From Phocoena phocoena (Eukaryota > Chordata > Mammalia > Artiodactyla > Phocoenidae), in NCBI RefSeq assembly GCF_963924675.1, contig NC_089222.1:108453316-108517315 (forward strand): a DNA stretch of 64,000 bases, read 5' to 3'. A program made the position numbers and the translations under genes. Each line of letters opens with the position of its first letter. Position 1 is the first letter of the stretch. This document shows, piece by piece, positions 48,355 through 60,609 of this stretch. Under the pieces are notes generated by a model. That model was given only the letters and a program-made list of their open reading frames with translations, did no database searches and was not told where the DNA came from.

Positions 48355-50010
48355 TACTCTTCTTACAGTAGATGATTAGTGTGATAATTAGATAAGCATC
48401 TTGAAATTACTTAGCCCTTTTAACAGAAGAAATATCACAGAAGGTTTATTGCAATCATGAGGACTACAGGAATCTGTTCTGTTAAAATAAGAAATTCAAT
48501 TTACTAAAAACATTTCCATCTGAAAAGAGACCTTGGAATTTGATTGGCTGTCCCAATTAAACATGAGGGTGGCAGCCATTCCAGATGGTAAAGACATATT
48601 TATAAAAAGTTTTACATAGAGAACTTCAGTGTAAGAAGGGACATTTAAGTTCATCTACTTTAAACCAATATCTGAATCATTTCTTCTACAAACAATTATC
48701 TGATTCCAAATTCTTCTTTATCCCCTCCATAGATTGGGAATTCACGATACCTAGAATGGCCTTTTCATTTGAAGAACAAAGCTAATTTCTACAATCTTCT
48801 TTAGATAATGTTGCTTTGCCTTATTTGCCCAACAATCATCCTTTGGAACGAGACTCATCTGTTTTTCACAATAAAGCCCTCTATTGTTTGAAAAACATGA
48901 CGTTGGTCATCACAAATTTTATCTTCTCCTAACTTATTCTAGTTCTTACAATGAATTTGTCAGGTGTGTTTACCTTTGACTGCTTGGAAACTTTGTCTGT
49001 ATGTGCTATCATATAATTTTGTCAAGATAATTTTTAACACAGTCTCCAGACTACAGGGACGGGCCAAAGAGAACAATAACATTTTCACCTTTTGTTGACA
49101 AGATATTATACTTGTATTCACTCAAATTTCCCATTAATATTTTGATAGTCTTGTGATGTAATTAACTACTTTTGAGCTTATAATAATTCCAAACTTTTGA
49201 TTTAGCTCTAAAAAGTTTAGCTTTCATTATATAATTAAATCATTTTTGCTAGCATGGCAAAACCTTTTTATATCATGAGTAATTTTGAACCATATTTGGC
49301 ATCCTACTGGAAAATTCTTGATACCAGTATTTGTCTTCCAGAATCTTAAAATTGTGATTTCATTTCCGTACTATGGTACTGGTCTCGTCACAACAACTGA
49401 AGTTTTTGCATTCAGAGCCATATGAGCTATTCTGAGTTGTGCCAAGGAAGCTTACTGTAGCTGTTCATTGAAATTACAACAAACAAGAAAATTTGCCACC
49501 ACTTACAGTGCAGGACTAATTCATTTTTCACATCTGAAAAATGTAATGTTTTTTGCAATATAAAAGACATTTACTGTATATACTACATAACATAAACATT
49601 TTGCAAATCTGAGCTAATGGAAATACATGTTTTGAAAGTGGAATGGTTTTTAAATTACATGTTATATAAATTAGGAATTCAAGGAAATTTTGTCACATAA
49701 ATATTTATGGAGCTCCTGTACAAAACCCTATTGTTCTGTGGGGCAGGGTAAAAATTTAAGTCATTAGTATATTTGATTTAAATCAATGGTTATTGGATAG
49801 AGAAGAGTTGGATACTTTCCACAGACTCATCCATGTTATCAAAGATTTTCCTCAATTCATATATGACCTTAGCTTCAGTGGTATATTTACCCTCTTCATT
49901 ATCCCATCAGGCAAATTTAGGCTCTGGGAAGCAAATGGTGTAATTAGAATAAAAATTCCCTTCATCTGTAGTATCTTCAAGGGGAATTTGTATCCCAGCT
50001 ATTCCACAGA
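48355..50010. other. Unassigned DNA
   Basis: No gene or named repeat. The stretch is less AT-extreme than 37-40 kb and contains no long simple repeats. Confidence 0.5.
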
Positions 50011-50017
50011 AATAATT

Positions 50018-50131
50018 TACATTCAGCCCTCCATATCTGCTGATGTGCACTAAGCCATTCTACATAAGGGACTTGAACATCCACAAATTTTGATATCTGT
50101 CGGCCCGTGGATACCAAGGGCTGACTGTATT
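50018..50131. mobile_element. TcMar-Tigger-type relic with inverted ends
   Basis: One end reads CATTCAGCCCTCCATATCTG. The other reads ACCAAGGGCTGACTGTA, whose complement TACAGTCAGCCCTTGGT matches the first. Between lie ACATAAGGGACTTGAACATCC and the GATATCTG-type phrase. A short internally deleted element. Confidence 0.75.
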
Positions 50132-50134
50132 AGT

Positions 50135-51355
50135 TTTACTTCCCAGTCCCAGCTACCTGTTTTCATTATGAATTTAATGATGAGGTCTAATTAAAACAAA
50201 TATTACAGACACTCTGGAAGAGAAATAAATTTAAAAAATGATTTATGTTTGCCTCAAGGAGAGACTGATGGCTAGTTATGGAAATGTAGACGACATGTCC
50301 ACCCACTTTGCTTTCATAGGAGGATGAGTGTTATTTTGGAGTATTTTAGATGCATATTGACACTTTAAAAAAATCATTGGTAGTGATACCAACATTTCTT
50401 CCATCAGAAGTCTTCTTAAAATGCTGCCAAACTACCAGCAACCCAGCCCTCAAAAACATGGGATCTTGAATATTCATTTCAGTTAGCTATAACTGTGGGA
50501 ACAGTTTTGACCTTGATAAAAAGCGATTTCTGAAATATCTCTAGCGATAAGTTAAACTAGCAACTCTTCCCTACTCCATCTAAAGTGCCTATATGCATAT
50601 ATCCGAAAATGTCTACATTTAATAAAATTACAAAGTATTTATGGGGAGGGGGGAAAAAAAAAAGAAGCAATCTACACTTAACTAGTGAAGATCTCTGTTC
50701 TAATAGATATAGTTGAAAAGCCTTCATATACCCCCAGCCATTATTTTGGGGGTAGTAATATGAGGCAGGACTTAATTTTTTCAAACTATATTTAGAGTCA
50801 CTTAATGACCTTAAATTTACACCTAGAAGGACTTGTACAAAGTTTCTGAATGTCAGGGCAGCTCAAGTGACAGATGAGAAAATCATCAACCCATTCTGAA
50901 TCCCAGAACTCTGGCTAGTCTCCATAAAACCTTGGGAAAGACCTGGTGCTTTTTTTGCTCATTCCTTTAAGAATAGTATGAAGCACGCTGGCAGGCTTTC
51001 TGCAGCAGTTGAGTGAATTCTGACAGTCCTTGTATACTCCCTCATGCCAAGTCTAAACTGACATGAGAAAGGGACTTATCCCTGCCCCCTTCGTCATGTG
51101 TGCCTGGAATATGTAACTTAAGAACTCAAAGCTTCTTGTCCTTTCTCTTTAGACAGCAATTATGCATCACAGTCATAATTTTTAAAGTATATGGGGGAAG
51201 AGTGAGAAAGGACAATTTAACATAGTTTCCACAATTTGAATACCTCATTACTAAATTTTCAAGAACATAAAATTGTGTGCAGATATAGTTCATGGCAGAA
51301 TTTTCCATAATTAGCTAGAATAACTGAGATTAACTGGATTCTAGCAATGTGTCTG
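50135..51355. other. Unassigned DNA
   Basis: No gene or repeat recognised. A purine-rich run at 50642-50664 is the only simple-sequence feature. Confidence 0.5.
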
Positions 51356-51372
51356 CTACCTACAGGCCTTTT

Positions 51373-51594
51373 ATTTTTATTTTTATTTATTTATTTATTT
51401 TTTACGGTACGCGGGCCTCTTACTGTTGTGGCCTCTCATGCTGCGGAGCACAGGCTCTGGACGCACAGGCTCAGCGGCCATGGCTCACGGGCCCAGCCAC
51501 TCCCCGGCATGTGGGATCTTCCCGGACCGGGGCACGAGCCCGTGTCCCCTGCATCGGCAGGTGGACTCAACCACTGCGCCACCAGGGAAGCCCC
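51373..51594 (-). mobile_element. CHR SINE 10, (TTTA)n tail
   Basis: Reverse-strand CHR SINE inserted at the edge of a MIR. 14-bp duplication CCTACAGGCCTTTT at 51359-51372 and 51595-51608. The tail complement has become (TTTTA/TTTA)n. Two bases are missing in the head region (GGTGGACTCAACC for the usual GGCGGACTCTCAACC). Confidence 0.95.
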
Positions 51595-51608
51595 CCTACA
51601 GGCCTTTT

Positions 51609-51790
51609 TAATGTTTGGGCAAGTCATTTAATTTCTAGATCTCTCACTTCCCCATTTCCTCAACTGTAAAATTCTTATAATACCATATTTCCTACTGAAT
51701 GGGCTTTGTTTTTAGTATTTAATTAGATAAAATGTGCTTTGAAAACTGTAGAACTCTCTGTAAATTATTGCTTATTTATTATAATAAGTC
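51609..51790 (+). mobile_element. MIR SINE, sense
   Basis: TTGGGCAAGTCATTTAATTTC, TCCCCATTTCCTCAACTGTAA, TAATACCATATTTCCTACTGA and TTAGATAAAATGTGCTTTGAAAA follow MIR order. CHR SINE 10 lies at its left side. Confidence 0.7.
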
Positions 51791-51799
51791 ATGGGGAAA

Positions 51800-53020
51800 T
51801 CCTCAAACTGCATTCCATTTTAGTCCATGCCGAATTTTGAAGTGTTGATAATTTTCCAGAGTTTTATTCCTTTGGATATATTTTTATTTATTTCATTGTA
51901 TCAATATATCCTATTTACTCTAGTTCAGACCTGCCCATCTATGTCCTGCATGTAGGATGCAGGTGTTCTTGAAGAGGTTGATCCCCTGGCTCGCTGTTGC
52001 AAAGGCAGTTTGAGCCTCCTACCTGGGCATTCAGGCTTGGACAGCCTCTGGGCTTCCACAAGAGTTATCAGAGGCTAGCAATGAATGAGCATGATGAACA
52101 ATGTCGAGTAATCCCTGCTCTTTCTCCACACTGAGTGTGGCCTGGGAGTTGCTCTATTTCCTCAACATCTGCCTCAGGAACCCTCCATGGAGTACACTGA
52201 TTCCTAACAGGACTGGTGGAGTGACTGAAGAATACCACTCTTTCAGTGGTCAAGAAGGAGGGAGGCCAACCCTATGTATGGCTAGTGGGGAGAGGGAGAG
52301 GTCAATTGGGGATTCCTATTAAATGCGGAAGCCCTGAATCTTTGTCTTCAAACAAAATGTTCTCCATTTGCTGCTGATGTGTTGGTTTTGTGGTGTCTGA
52401 GATAACTTCAGAATTACAGTCCTAACACCCAATTCAAATTCTGGAAATCAGTGATTCATAAATATTTTGAATATTTAATATTAGATTTTCATTGGATAAG
52501 AAACTTGAAATCTGAAAGCAAACATTTTGTTTGGAATTTTAAACAAATTCAATATATATTATCTTCCCCAATGTCTTTTTAGAATTTTTTATCATAATAT
52601 TTGACATGAAGGTGAAAAAGTGTTTTACCAATACTCATAGATAGCTCATTTCCCTGTAGTATTAGCCAGTATAGATAAAAATAAAAAAGAATAATATTTT
52701 CTATGTTTGTTCTTATGTGAAAAATATTGGGCAGCACTGCTTTAAGATTATTCTAGGGTTTTACCATATAAAATATTTAGTTGTACAAAAATATTTTATG
52801 GGAGTCATTTTAAAAGTAATTTTTCTTACTATGAAATGTATACTTTGTCAAACATTGGAAATTCTAAAAATTAAATTCCCTAAGGCTCTTTAAGCAACAT
52901 TTATCCTTAGCCTATTCCTTTAAAAGAAAATATTTTTGTTTGGGGAAGAAAACGATTAGGAGCAGTTGTTTAGAATTCAGGTACTCTGCTGGGATAGAAA
53001 ATTTTGAAAGGGTGAACATA
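51800..53020. other. Unassigned DNA
   Basis: The part at about 51930-52340 is noticeably less AT-rich than its surroundings and reads like an old LTR or unique sequence, but I cannot name it. The remainder is AT-rich. Confidence 0.45.
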
Positions 53021-53024
53021 TATT

Positions 53025-53195
53025 TTAGAAACTGTGCAAAGCTTTTACATAAATTATTTTATTTAATCATCACAAGTATATTTGAAATTAATTCCCTATT
53101 TTCATATGAGGAAACTGAGGTTAAGTAACCTGATAAAGATTTAGATGTTAATTCTTTGACTAATAAGGATTCAAATCCTAGAATTTCTGATTCTT
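53025..53195 (-). mobile_element. MIR SINE, reverse strand
   Basis: TTTATTTAATCATCACAAG, TTTTCATATGAGGAAACTGAG, GTTAAGTAACCTGATAAAG and AAGGATTCAAATCCTAG follow the complement of MIR. Confidence 0.8.
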
Positions 53196-53199
53196 ACGG

Positions 53200-53750
53200 C
53201 ATGTCACTTTCAACTCTCTGCTATTGAAGATTGCTCATATTATTAACATTATATGTATGTTACAATATGTGAGTATATTTTATATACATTAGAAGCTTAT
53301 GATATACTTTCTAAATTAGAAGATAGAAAGAAAACATTTTTATTTAGAAGATATATAATAGTTTAAGAAGACAAAGTGGCAAAGCAAAACTATATTATAG
53401 AAACTTGCTGTCTAAATGGCATTTTTTAAATGCAAGAGTATTGTGGGGAAAAGGTGAATATTATATCACTGAAATTATGTTACTGAAAAAGTTGGATGAG
53501 TATTTAAGTATCTACCTAATGTTCACCCTATCATTCGTTTTCAGGAAAAACTGAACACTACATCATCTAGGTGTCAATATTTATCTTTTTAAAAGTCATT
53601 TCTCCAATCTAAATTTAGATTCTATGCAGAATTTTTAATAATACATTCAGATCTCGAGGAGACAGAAAAAGAAAACATTAAACATGTAACCCGTATAAAT
53701 CAAATTATCTTTATCAATTCTTACACTCAAGTTCTTGAAAACGATTATCC
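53200..53750. other. AT-rich unassigned DNA
   Basis: No gene or repeat recognised. Confidence 0.5.
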
Positions 53751-53759
53751 TCATTGCCC

Positions 53760-54965
53760 TACCACTTTTCTTTTTCAGTTGAGGAGGCCCAGAACAGATA
53801 ACTTACATTCTTACTGCTTTCACTGAAACTGTTCCCACTAAGGTCTTCAATGATCTAAATGCCAAAATCAATGAACCACTTATCCATTATCTTCATAATA
53901 ATGAACCACTGTACTATTTAACACAATGAACCACTTCCTTCTCCCTGTAACATTTCCCATTCTTTACTTCATTCTCATTGAGACTATGTGGTTCTCTTCC
54001 TGCTATCTACTGTGTTTTCCTAATGACTCTTAAATGCTGAATTTCCATAAATTCAACTTTTGGCCATCTTTTCCTTCCTGGTTTCCTTTGCAATACTCCT
54101 TCCTGCTGGCTTTCTTTGACTAAAACTTAACTATCATTGCAGATTCTGAATTTTCTTTCCAATCTAGACCATATTTCAGACCACATATGTGGCTGTTACT
54201 TGTTATCTCTTTTTATGTTTCACAGAATCTCAAACTCAGCTACACCCAACTGGAACTCATCACCCTCTCTTGTGCATCTTGGGAATCTTGCGGGTGCTCC
54301 ATCAACGACTGCCTCGTCCTCACACCATGTAACTGGTCATGAAGTCTTCTTAATCATACCTCCTAACTTTATCTTGAGAACTTTTGAGTTCTGCTTCTCT
54401 ATCTGTATGGCAGTTGTCCCAATTCAAAGTCTAAAGGGCAACTTATCTTGATTATTGCAACAGTTAACCTGACTTTGTTTTCTCAAGCACTTTGTTTTCT
54501 CAAGCTTGATCCTGGCTATGGCATTTTATTTCTGCTTCCTGGATAGTCTTTCTCAGTTTCTACTACTATCATTTTATCTCTGTGTAGTCCAAACTCCTTA
54601 CCATGAACTATAAGCTCTGAGAAATCTTGTCTTTGCCCACTTTTCATTCTTAAATTCCCTAGGTACATGTACAGTTTTAGGCATTTTATGCAATCTCTTG
54701 AAAATATGTTTTCATCTATCTAGAGTACCTTCTTCCATCCCCTTTGCCCACAAACTCATACTCGTCATTCAAGATAGATGTCAAAATTTATCTATTTATA
54801 AACCAAATCAAATCCCTCTCCTATTGCCTATAACAGGATATCCTTCTTCTCTATGCACCCTTTCATCACTTAGAACACTGACTCTGAACTATGCCTCCAA
54901 AAATACTTTGAATTTTTATTTTTCCTGCGGGTACATTTCACGGTGTTTAGCATACGATCTATGTC
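53760..54965 (+). mobile_element. L2 LINE, sense, 1.2 kb
   Basis: Long, diverged copy of the L2 ORF2 and 3' region: TTCACTGAAACTGTTCCCAC and AAGGTCTTCAATGATCTAAATGC (RT region), GAATCTCAAACTCAGCTAC and CCCAACTGGAACTCATCACC, then TTGATTATTGCAACAGTTAACC, CCAAACTCCTTACCATG, and onward to the 3' part. The 104- and 118-codon open frames at 54137-54451 and 54698-55054 lie in it and are remnants, not genes. Confidence 0.75.
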
Positions 54966-55149
54966 CAAAAAGTGTTATAGAAGACGTACATGAGTCAAAA
55001 GATGGTAATAGACTTTGTATATTCTCACTTGTCTCAGAATTTAATTTGTCATAGTTTTCTTGATAATGCAAAGGTGGTCATGGCTGAGTTATGAGTGATT
55101 ATATATAGATTGGTTTATAAGAACTGAACATAGGAGTTGAATTAAACCA

Positions 55150-55290
55150 TTGAGTAAAGTGTTTTATGATCTTTAGCCTCAGTTTCTTTTTCTTGTATGA
55201 AAACAAGAAATGTTAATTTTAAAACCATTTGTGAAGATTTAATAATTTATATAAAAATTTTAGCATTGTTTCTAGCATACACTGTGTATT
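55150..55290 (+). mobile_element. Possible MIR fragment
   Basis: TTTAGCCTCAGTTTCTTTTTC, TTGTGAAGATTTAATAATTTAT and TTTCTAGCATACACTGTG resemble part of MIR in sense orientation. Weak. Confidence 0.4.
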
Positions 55291-58148
55291 TAATACATTT
55301 TACTCCCTTTTGTAATTTTCTTTCCCAACACAGTACCCTCTTTGCAAACTCTTGCTCCTTGATTTTGTTTCAGTTTTTTAAAAAGAGAATCATATAAATT
55401 TCTATGAGAGTTACCCCTTATTGAAAATACCAATAGTAAATTGAAATAACCTTTGGAAACCCTTTATCATAATTTCCATTGTCAGAGAGGCTTTATTACC
55501 TATGACTATAGTCATAGAACCCACCATTAGGATTTGTACTGCAATTTCCATTTGAAGATATATGATACCCACAGTAGCTTATAAAGCAAGAGTAGAAAAC
55601 TGATTATCTTCTCATTAGAATAATGATTTGTGTGTGTGCGTGCTCAGCATATGAAAAATTGGTAGGTCACAAAGGACAATAATATGGTGAAAGAGTGGCC
55701 AACAAGGACATCATTGCTCTACAACAGAAGCAAATGCAGTGTCTCTGGTGATAGAAATAATGAAAAATGGCTGGAGCCAAGGTATATGAAGACAGGAAAT
55801 TAGACAGGATTTATTGCATGAGAGAATATGATATAAAAAGAAAAGCTATCTTCTGGAATATGTTGGTAAATCTTTTTGATGTTACAAAACATGGAGTTTA
55901 TTTATTATCTATTTAATTGATTCCATGTTATAAAAATTAATCTGCAGGATCCCTCATTTCTTATTTTGGGGGTATATACTAAACTGTTGCTTACTGTTGT
56001 GGGTAATTGTTAAGATATTTTAAGGCTCATGGAAAAATTCTCCCCCAGATTTGTGATGTGCTGATCATTAAGAAAAAATATACATCCTAACCACTAGTTA
56101 AAGTAACAATAGTCTTTACACATAATTAACACTATTTTTAAAGCTGTATTTTCATTATTTAACTCTGTGTTATATAATCTTTTCAAAAACTTTTTACAAT
56201 GTTAGTCTGTCCATGAGAATTATTGTAGCTAAAATGTAACTGCAAAAAATGTTTTATATTAATTTCATAATTTTTCTGTTATATTTAGTCATTTTTATAA
56301 TCACATAACATGAGAGTTTTAAGATGCTATTCTAAAATTATAGTTTTTTGTAAATTCATTCTTTAATTTGATTTATTCTGTTAGAGATAAGGCAAATTTG
56401 CATTTTTCTCCTAATTAGTAGATGCTCACATGCTGAAAAATTTAATTATAACTGAATATTGGCAAATGATATACTGTACTTTACACTTTAGAAGATACAA
56501 TCAACAAAGCAGACCAATAACTATAATTGACCCCACGGGTTTTTGTTGTTGGTTGTGAAAATGGTAGTTTAATTTCACTCCTAGGGTCACATTGAATTAA
56601 TGGATCTATCTTTATCTCTTAAAAAAAATAAAAGAAATACATGATGGATTTGCAATATGGCAGTTGAAAGAGAAGTAAAGTTTTGGTTCACTGAATCTTT
56701 GTATATATTTTGAAATAATGCAACATGGTAAGGTCCTTTGGCTATTTTAAACAAATCACCACCAGAGGCCAATTGAACGAATATGACTTCTGACTGACAG
56801 TATACTCAGAATTATTAAACTTCTTTAAAAATAATTAGACCTCTCAGGAATGGAATTTGTGCACATTGTTTGCCAGTTTCCAATGCATCAACCACTACTT
56901 ATAATCAAGACACAGATTAAACAGTTTTAATTAACATGAACACCTGTCCTTGCTTTCTTCTGTCTTCCCACTTTTCAATCTTTGCAACACTCTTTCAACT
57001 GGAAAAAACACTACTACCAGTGTTCCTAAGTTGGTTATTTGGGAACACTGCTAAATAGACCTAACCTAAAAATATACATAAGATTCTGGAATGTTGTTTT
57101 TTAGTTAAATTATATGAACCTTTCCCCAACATGTACTTTTTAAGAAAAAAATTCAAGTCATGCTCCATGAAACTGATACTATATATCTTCTTGCATCACA
57201 GGAATGCTGTACATTTATCAACACATCAGTTAGAAAAACAGTTTTGAAAGATTGCCATCAATTATGTTTCTTACCTTTTTTGATTGCACATTCATAGTAA
57301 AAAAAAAAAAGTTTGCACACACTACCCACATATGCATATTTAACTTATAAAATAAACACACACTACCTTTTTTATTCTTTATAAATATTATAAAATATAC
57401 ATAAAATCAATTTTAAAATAAGATGGGATGAAAATAAACAGAAATAAAATTTCTAGTATTTTTCCCATACTAGCAGATTATCTTGTACACAGCCTGCAAT
57501 GTAGAATACAACATACCCATATCAAGAAGCATGAAAACAAGGACGGCAATGTACAAACAAGCTAGACCAAAAATTGGACATCTTTTGAAGAGTTATGTGA
57601 ATAAAACATTTTATTTCCTACTGTTAAATTTGTATCTTATGTAACTAATATCTAACATGAAATTGCCAGGTCAGGTTTTCTATCATGAGCTTCTAGACAG
57701 AAAAAAGACTGCCAAATGAAATATTTCTTGTGCCATATTAATAATATACCCAGGTTCAAGATTTCCCCCATTATCCAGTAAGTTAAAGTAGGGTAATTGA
57801 AGCTAGGTTTCAGAATAAACATTTGAAAGATACACTGTACTGCAACATCAAATGATGTGATAAAGCAATGAGCTGCTGGGAAACAATTGTAAAATATCAA
57901 GCCTAACAGTCACCCATGGGGTAGCTTTTTAAAAGAATATCTCCTGCATATCAGGTCATGTAGAGGCAGGGTGACATTTCAGAGAGTGCCAGGCACTCTA
58001 TGCAGTGACAGCTATAATGAACCAAAGGATATTCTTTGTATGGGTCCACTTTTGAAGAGTGTTGGGAACATATCAGTTTGAGCGATTATTTTTTCTAATC
58101 CATATCCATTCACTAGCTGGCTCCCTATCAGTAGAGATTCTTTAAAAG

Positions 58149-58180
58149 AAAAAAAAAAAAAAAAAAAAAAAGAAAGAAAG
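58149..58180. repeat. A-run with (GAAA)n end
   Basis: About 23 A residues followed by GAAAGAAAG. It may be the tail of an unrecognised retroelement, but no such element is visible to its left. Confidence 0.9.
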
Positions 58181-59648
58181 ACACTAAAACTTTTTAAAAA
58201 ATGAGATTTTCTTAGCTTCGATGCCAAATATCCACCCAAGAATTTCACTGATTTTTCTTGGCAACTGACTTTTTCTGGAACCTTCCCTGTCTGATTGGTA
58301 AGTCTTTCCTAAAAGGTAAAAACAATGTACAATATCTTAGCCCAGAAAAGACTTGGCAGAAAGTATAAGAGAGAAATATAACCTGTATCAAAGAATATCC
58401 TCACTGCTGAGAGGAAGCAGTTTTAGAAAGTTGATATACCAACTGCAGCTAATTTCTTCTGGAATGTATCCCTCTATAATGGAGAGAGGACAGACCCTTC
58501 CAACTGACCTAAATTCCATTGCCAGAAGCAAGTTTCATCACTCACTGCTGTAACAGGTCATCACCAAGCAGAAAAGCCAAACTGCCTTGAGGATTACATT
58601 TCATATCTCACAATCCTGATATCTTTTGGAGATTAATTCCATTTACAAAAAATAGATATGCCCCTGTATTAGGCATGGTTTTGGCAGGCTGCTACAAATA
58701 GGAAACACCCTTCCCCTCACCCCTATTGAATACACAAGTCCCAGAATTTCTTAATTTCAAATGAAGAAATGAAGGCACAGGAGATTTTGTAGTATTAGGT
58801 AGAATGGAATAAGAAGTCTCAGTGATATAGAAGCTAGGTTCAGTAAGGTGTTGGTAACTGTCCTTACACAGGCCACAAGGAATTTGGGGGAAACATTGAT
58901 GAACCATTGTGTTCACATTGTGAGTGTCCAGCACAAAGAGATTTAGAGGTCCAGGGACATGGTATGGCTTAAAGTAGGGAAGAAAGTACTCTTCCTATTT
59001 ATAACTGGAACCAGACCTCTTTTCTGGTGCTCAAAGAATTAAACACTTGGGAGCATCCAAATATAGCTCCAGTGTATGGATATTAGGTTTTACTTCTCAG
59101 ATAATGGCAGACGGATGGTTTCTTCAAGTGGTTTTGGACACCCTGGATGAGGATAAGTGTAAACAACCAGGAAAGGAAGATGGTGATGGGGGCTGGGGGA
59201 AACCACGTGGTGCCTGATGTTGACAGACCTGTTTACAGGCATATATGGCCACACACTTCTCTTTAGGTTACTCACTCAAATCACCAGGAGGGCAGTTTGG
59301 AAGAGGACTGAGACTGCTAATATGCATATGCAGCTATCAAGATAGGTGATATTTGCGCTGGACGAAACCATTCTGCTTCAATGAACATAGAAAAAGACAC
59401 TTTCATGTACCATTCATTTAAAAACTGATAGAAATTTTTCAAATGCAGAGATCCAGAAGAAATGAAACCTGACCGAAAAATCCTTAGTTATATATTGCAG
59501 AGCTTCTAAAAAGAAATGAAAAAAAGCAAGGTGGAAAAATATAGATGTCCAAAGAAACCCCTCAGAATTCCATAAACAAAATCTAAAATTAATTTAGTGT
59601 TCATTAAACAAGCATTGTCACTGCCTTATTTAAATCTGAGCCCCAAAC

Positions 59649-59671
59649 TAATAAATAAATAAATAAATAAA
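59649..59671. repeat. (AAAT)n microsatellite
   Basis: About 23 bases of AATA/AAAT repeat. Confidence 0.9.
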
Positions 59672-60569
59672 GTTGAAACCAACAGTTCACAGTTTTAAGC
59701 TTGAAGATTGCTTTCATGCCTGAGACAAATAATAGCTGGGTTGAAGCAGTTGTTCTCAAAAAGAAAGCACAAAATTAATGGGCACTCACTCTCCCTGTCC
59801 ACATTTGTTTTCCTGATTTGTAAGCAATGCACCTCTGAGTGTACATTTATGAGAGTGGGTATGGAAGAACGGAGGGTTTCTGGAGAAATTATTTTTAGCC
59901 CATGATGAAGAAGAGTGAGTGATAGGGTAATATAGGGTAATTACATTCTGAAGGAATGTACACCAATATTTAAAGCTCATTTCCTTTCAATATTATGCAT
60001 GTGTGAAACAAATCTTTATTCTCCTTCAAATGCTCCTTTATAGTTTGGTGCCTATTATAAAAAATAGCAGAAAATAAGCAAAGTGACAACTGTCACTTAC
60101 TTTAAGACATTTTTTTTTCCTTTAAATTCTGACATTTTCCATCATTTCTACAATTAGCCTATGGACCTGGCTGAAAAGTCACTGCTTGTCTGCCATGACA
60201 CAATGAAAGTACAAAATAGTAACACCATTTTCTTCCTGCCAAAGATGACAAACCTCCCAAAGGGATAATTTCTCTCTGGGGATAAAGCCACACAAGGCTC
60301 TGAATCAGGTCTGTTTTCAGAGTCTTCAGAGCCTGAATGCCAATTATGCATGAAATAGTGCAGGAACCACTACAGATGACTAAATTCCCTCTCCTTGAAA
60401 TTAGAAACAAGAGCCTTGGTACCTGGAAGACAAAGCAGAACATGTGATCCATATACATATGAAAGGTGAAAAAGAAACAAGATTTTACGAGGCTAAGAAA
60501 TTCAAGAATAGTATACTACAAATGAATTATCTTATTCTTTTCTTTCCTCTTTCTCACTCTGTCTGTTTT

Positions 60570-60573
<4 letters not shown>

Positions 60574-60608
<35 letters not shown>
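60574..60608. repeat. (CT)n microsatellite
   Basis: About 33 bases of perfect CT alternation inside a longer pyrimidine-rich stretch (60538-60630). Confidence 0.95.

Positions 60609-60609
<1 letters not shown>

Larger units (their letters stand above)
55295..60570. other. AT-rich DNA without recognised genes
   Basis: No transposon family recognised. Simple features: A-run at 58149-58171 with a GAAA tail and (AAAT)n at 59649-59671. The segment 58700-59330 is less AT-rich and unassigned. The longest open frame, 99 codons on the minus strand at 60159-60458, has no domain I recognise. Confidence 0.45.

Noticed and set aside
60159..60458. 99-codon minus-strand frame with a hydrophobic start, considered as a small membrane protein
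   Set aside because: No recognised family, no promoter or splice evidence, and an overlapping frame on the same strand; likely chance.
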